Assembly: GCF_025403485.1 (NCBI RefSeq)
Contig: NZ_CP099966.1
Span: 4,524,501-4,588,500 of the forward strand
From: Chryseobacterium paludis
GTDB taxonomy: Bacteria; Bacteroidota; Bacteroidia; Flavobacteriales; Weeksellaceae
DNA length: 64,000 nt
Direction of reading: 5' to 3'
Positions 61,398 through 64,000 of the stretch are shown here, one piece after another (within the stretch, counting starts at the first letter, position 1; the number at the start of each line of letters is the position of its first letter). The position numbers and the translations under genes are program-made. The notes under the pieces are model-generated. The model had not been told where the DNA came from. It ran no database searches and was given only the letters and a program-made list of their open reading frames with translations.

Positions 61398-62186
61398 TTA
61401 CTGTAAATTTTTACGTTTAAGCCCTAAAAATTCTAATAAATTAAATTTAGGATGGTAATATTCTTCATTATCATTAAAAACTGCAATTTCAACTTTATCC
61501 CTATCAGCTACTACAACTCCAGTATGATCTTTAAAATTTGAAGTAATTTTTTCAAATAAGTCAAGATTCAACATAACTTCAATGATTCTTTGTCCATCGG
61601 CAAAATCTTCATATATATTTACAGGTAAAGGATAGTATTTTGTAGAAGACTTTATAAATTGTATAAAAAAATAAGGATCTAAATCTCCAAATTCCATCCC
61701 AAACATAAAAGGAACTTCAATCTCTTGTTTTGTGTTAATATTTCCAAAATGACAATGAAAACCGTGAATGAAGTACTTCCAATCTCCTACTTTTCCCTTT
61801 TGTTCTTTTCCTTTAAAATGATTAAACATTATAGATGGAAATTTGTGATTAAATCTTATTTTTTTCTTGTGAGCAAACATGAAAACCAATTCTTCACCGA
61901 GCTTTCGGTAGTCCTTTGCACAGTTTTCAAAAAACACTTGATTTGCAATAATCTCTTCATCAGTAATCAACTTGACAATGTTGATTTCAGGTTCAATAGT
62001 ATGAATAGCAATTTGAAAACCTGAAAGTTGCATTCTTAAATCCTTTCCAACATTCTCTCTTAAACCCTGAATAGATTTGTCAAATAATATTTTAAGTTTT
62101 TTGTTTCGAGGAATATTTTTGATATAATCAATCGGTGGAAGCTTGTCAATTGATTGAACTTTGATTTCCTCTATTGTTCTTTCCAA
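61398..62186 (-). CDS. Hypothetical protein with an HGxHCxF-type core (TTG start; DUF6896-like, tentative)
   Basis: This is a 262-residue cytoplasmic protein. The start codon is a TTG at 62186: no in-frame ATG is available upstream before a stop, and a -7 box lies 24 bases before it. The middle has DWKYFIHGFHCHFGNINTKQEIEVPFMFGMEFGDLDPYFF, read in pieces: HGFHCHF then DLDPYF then a Tyr-rich helix. I recall a similar pattern (GxHCxF ... DPYFF ... F-I-K-S) from DUF6896-type proteins; this needs a search. Such proteins are sometimes immunity-type. The C terminus ends in a Lys-rich segment. Confidence 0.6.
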   Translation of the reverse strand: MERTIEEIKVQSIDKLPPIDYIKNIPRNKKLKILFDKSIQGLRENVGKDLRMQLSGFQIAIHTIEPEINIVKLITDEEIIANQVFFENCAKDYRKLGEELVFMFAHKKKIRFNHKFPSIMFNHFKGKEQKGKVGDWKYFIHGFHCHFGNINTKQEIEVPFMFGMEFGDLDPYFFIQFIKSSTKYYPLPVNIYEDFADGQRIIEVMLNLDLFEKITSNFKDHTGVVVADRDKVEIAVFNDNEEYYHPKFNLLEFLGLKRKNLQ

Positions 62187-62210
62187 TAATTCTAAATATT
62201 TAATCTATCT

Positions 62211-62218
62211 CAAATTTA
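62211..62218 (-). promoter_or_regulatory. -7 box for the orphan gene at 61398
   Basis: The forward strand CAAATTTA is TAAATTTG on the minus strand, with 24 bases to the TTG start at 62186, supporting that start. Confidence 0.5.
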
Positions 62219-62253
62219 ATCAAAATTTCATACTGCAAAACTTTCAAAACCCT

Positions 62254-62261
62254 TAAATTTG
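62254..62261 (+). promoter_or_regulatory. -7 box (TAAATTTG) for pafA
   Basis: This fits TAnnTTTG, with 21 bases to the ATG at 62283. Confidence 0.6.
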
Positions 62262-62282
62262 CTTTCAATAAAAATTTACTAG

Positions 62283-63929
62283 ATGCTTAGGAAAATTTCA
62301 ATTGCGGCACTTACCATGTTGTCCGTAGTTACAATTGATGCTCAGAAGAACAAAAATTCTCAATTAGAAAGACCCAAATTAGTTGTAGGTTTAGTAGTAG
62401 ACCAGATGCGTTGGGACTACTTGTACCGTTTTTACAGTAAATATGGAAATGACGGTTTCAAAAGATTATTAAATACCGGATATGCATTAAACAATGTTCA
62501 TATTCCTTATGTTCCAACAATAACAGCTTTAGGACATACTTGTATTTATACAGGATCAGTTCCCGCGATTCATGGGATTGCAGGAAATGACTGGACCGAT
62601 AAAGAAACAGGAAAAAATGTTTACTGTACAACAGATGAAAGTGTACAACCGGTTGGAACGACCAGTACCAGAATAGGAAGTCATTCCCCAAAAAATCTGT
62701 GGTCAACTACAGTTACTGACGAATTAAAACTGGCAACAAATTTCCAGGCAAAAGTAATCGGAGTGTCTTTAAAAGACCGTGCTTCTATTCTTCCCGCAGG
62801 ACACACCCCAAACGGAGCTTTTTGGTTTGATGATTCTACCGGGAATTTTATTACCAGCAACTGGTATATGAATGATCTGCCACAATGGTTAAAATCTTTC
62901 AATTCTCAGAATTTACCTGAAAAGTTAGTTTCTAATGGATGGAATACTTTATTACCTATCAATCAATATACAGAAAGTTCACCTGATAATTCTGCTTGGG
63001 AAGGTCTTTTAGGAAGTTCAAAAACACCTACTTTCCCTTACAGTAATTTAGCAAAAGATTATAAAGAGAAAAAAGATAATATCCGATATACACCTTTTGG
63101 AAATACCTTGACATTAAAGTTGGCAGAAGCTTCTGTAGATGGTGAAAAACTGGGAAGTGATAATGTCACAGATTTCCTGGCGATCAATCTTGCTTCTACG
63201 GACTATGCGGGACATAAATTCGGACCTAACTCTATTGAAGTGGAAGATGTCTATTTAAGATTGGATCAGGATCTTGCAGAATTCTTTAGCTACCTTGATT
63301 CTAAAGTAGGAAAAGGAGAATATACCGTTTTCTTATCTGCAGACCATGGTGGAGCTCATTCTGTAGGTTTTTTAGAAGAGCATAAAATTCCAACAGGTTT
63401 CTTTGGTGAAAACAGTCAGAAAGATATCAATCAGAAACTGAAAGAAAAATTCGGTGTAGATAAACTGATCAATGCTGTAGACAATTACCAGATTTATTTC
63501 GATAGAAAGCTGTTAAAAGAAAACAAGATCGAATTGGATGATGTAAGAGATTTTACCATCAAGGAATTGGAAAATGATCCAACGGTTTTATATGCTGTTT
63601 CTGTAGTTGAAGTTCAGGAAGCAACAATTCCGGAACCTATCAAGCAGAGAATTATCAACGGGATCAACAGACAGAGAAGTGGTGATATTCAACTGATATC
63701 TCATGATTCTATGCTTCCTTCTTATGCAAAAACTGGAACATCACACAGTGTATGGAACTCTTATGATTCTCATATTCCTTTATTATTTATGGGATGGGGT
63801 ATTCAGCACGGAGAAAGCAATAAGCCGTACAACATGACAGATATTGCACCTACTGTTTCTTCTTTATTGAAAATCCAATTCCCAAGTGGAAATGTTGGAA
63901 ATCCTATTACAGAAGTGATAGGTAAATAA
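62283..63929 (+). CDS. pafA: PafA-type alkaline phosphatase
   Basis: This is a periplasmic phosphate monoesterase of the alkaline phosphatase superfamily (548 aa). The signal peptide ends near residue 20 (VVTIDA). It matches the Elizabethkingia PafA layout with a two-residue offset: D40 in GLVVDQMRWD, Thr nucleophile T81 in YVPTITALGHT, N102 in GIAGNDW, and K164 and R166 in VSLKDRASIL. Later metal-site blocks are NLASTDYAGHKFGP and LSADHGGAHSVGF, and a His lies in TGTSHSVWNSYDSH. PafA enzymes cleave phosphate from many small monoesters and are thought to be less phosphate-repressed than PhoA. Confidence 0.95.
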   Translation: MLRKISIAALTMLSVVTIDAQKNKNSQLERPKLVVGLVVDQMRWDYLYRFYSKYGNDGFKRLLNTGYALNNVHIPYVPTITALGHTCIYTGSVPAIHGIAGNDWTDKETGKNVYCTTDESVQPVGTTSTRIGSHSPKNLWSTTVTDELKLATNFQAKVIGVSLKDRASILPAGHTPNGAFWFDDSTGNFITSNWYMNDLPQWLKSFNSQNLPEKLVSNGWNTLLPINQYTESSPDNSAWEGLLGSSKTPTFPYSNLAKDYKEKKDNIRYTPFGNTLTLKLAEASVDGEKLGSDNVTDFLAINLASTDYAGHKFGPNSIEVEDVYLRLDQDLAEFFSYLDSKVGKGEYTVFLSADHGGAHSVGFLEEHKIPTGFFGENSQKDINQKLKEKFGVDKLINAVDNYQIYFDRKLLKENKIELDDVRDFTIKELENDPTVLYAVSVVEVQEATIPEPIKQRIINGINRQRSGDIQLISHDSMLPSYAKTGTSHSVWNSYDSHIPLLFMGWGIQHGESNKPYNMTDIAPTVSSLLKIQFPSGNVGNPITEVIGK

Positions 63930-63951
63930 TCCTTCAGAAAATGTAAATTGT

Positions 63952-63980
63952 AAAAGCACTCTAAATGGAGTGCTTTTTTT
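63952..63980 (+). terminator. Intrinsic terminator of pafA
   Basis: AAAAGCACTC (63952-63961) pairs with GAGTGCTTTT (63968-63977), followed by more T. Confidence 0.85.
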
Positions 63981-64000
63981 ATAAAATCAAGATCTGATCA

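Noticed and set aside
1..64000. CRISPR array, IS element, prophage or integrase
   Set aside because: I saw no regularly spaced direct repeats, no transposase-like protein and no tRNA-end attachment site.

Overview
The window looks like chromosome from a member of the Flavobacteriia, most likely Chryseobacterium or a close relative in the Weeksellaceae. The evidence is: low GC content, Bacteroidota-type promoters (TAnnTTTG) with very short leaders and little Shine-Dalgarno signal, a Por (type IX) sorting tail on a large secreted protein, TonB-dependent receptors, a GH92 mannosidase, a PafA-type alkaline phosphatase and a double-glycine bacteriocin-like peptide of the kind common in Chryseobacterium. 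I see no rRNA, tRNA, IS element, prophage or CRISPR array.

Layout. 0-8 kb: dicarboxylate/amino-acid symporter, phytanoyl-CoA-dioxygenase-like protein, GH92 mannosidase, an outer-membrane barrel receptor and an orphan protein. 8-12 kb: Mrp ATPase plus NifU-domain protein (Fe-S assembly), then NfeD-like protein plus flotillin (membrane domains). 12-20.5 kb: LuxR-type response regulator, a large T9SS-exported protein, an SDR coupled to a tiny membrane protein, and ppx/ppk1 (polyphosphate). 21-31.5 kb: dnaK, a membrane-anchored winged-helix regulator divergent from a secreted protein, cupin/DoxX/AraC genes, a multi-membrane acyltransferase-like protein, a secreted thioredoxin, two successive [tiny membrane protein + helical protein] units, and a nucleoid-associated protein. 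31.5-37.5 kb: one run of genes reading porin - DASS dicarboxylate transporter - sdhC - sdhA - sdhB. 38-42 kb: a phytochrome-like kinase followed by heme oxygenase, then malate dehydrogenase. 42-53.9 kb: secreted or enzymatic genes (VOC, alpha/beta hydrolase, S41 peptidase), a broken lipocalin-like gene, NmrA + AraC, and a TonB receptor + PI-PLC unit next to a membrane AraC-type regulator. 54-64 kb: lipoprotein metalloprotease, Cys-rich GG-leader peptide, SDR/AraC and SDR/TetR pairs, DoxX/HxlR, GNAT, two orphan proteins and pafA.

How they work together. The porin-DASS-Sdh group reads as a C4-dicarboxylate uptake and oxidation (or fumarate-reduction) unit; the symporter at the left edge and malate dehydrogenase are related functions elsewhere in the window. 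Heme oxygenase probably makes the bilin for the phytochrome-like kinase. PPK1/Ppx, PI-PLC and PafA give a phosphorus-handling flavour. The less-described items are the repeated tiny-membrane-protein/helical-protein units (28960-30200), the eight-cysteine GG-leader peptide (55372-55611), the membrane-bound winged-helix regulator with its secreted neighbour (23239-24812), and the phytochrome with an altered bilin pocket. All family assignments were made by reading the sequence without database searches.
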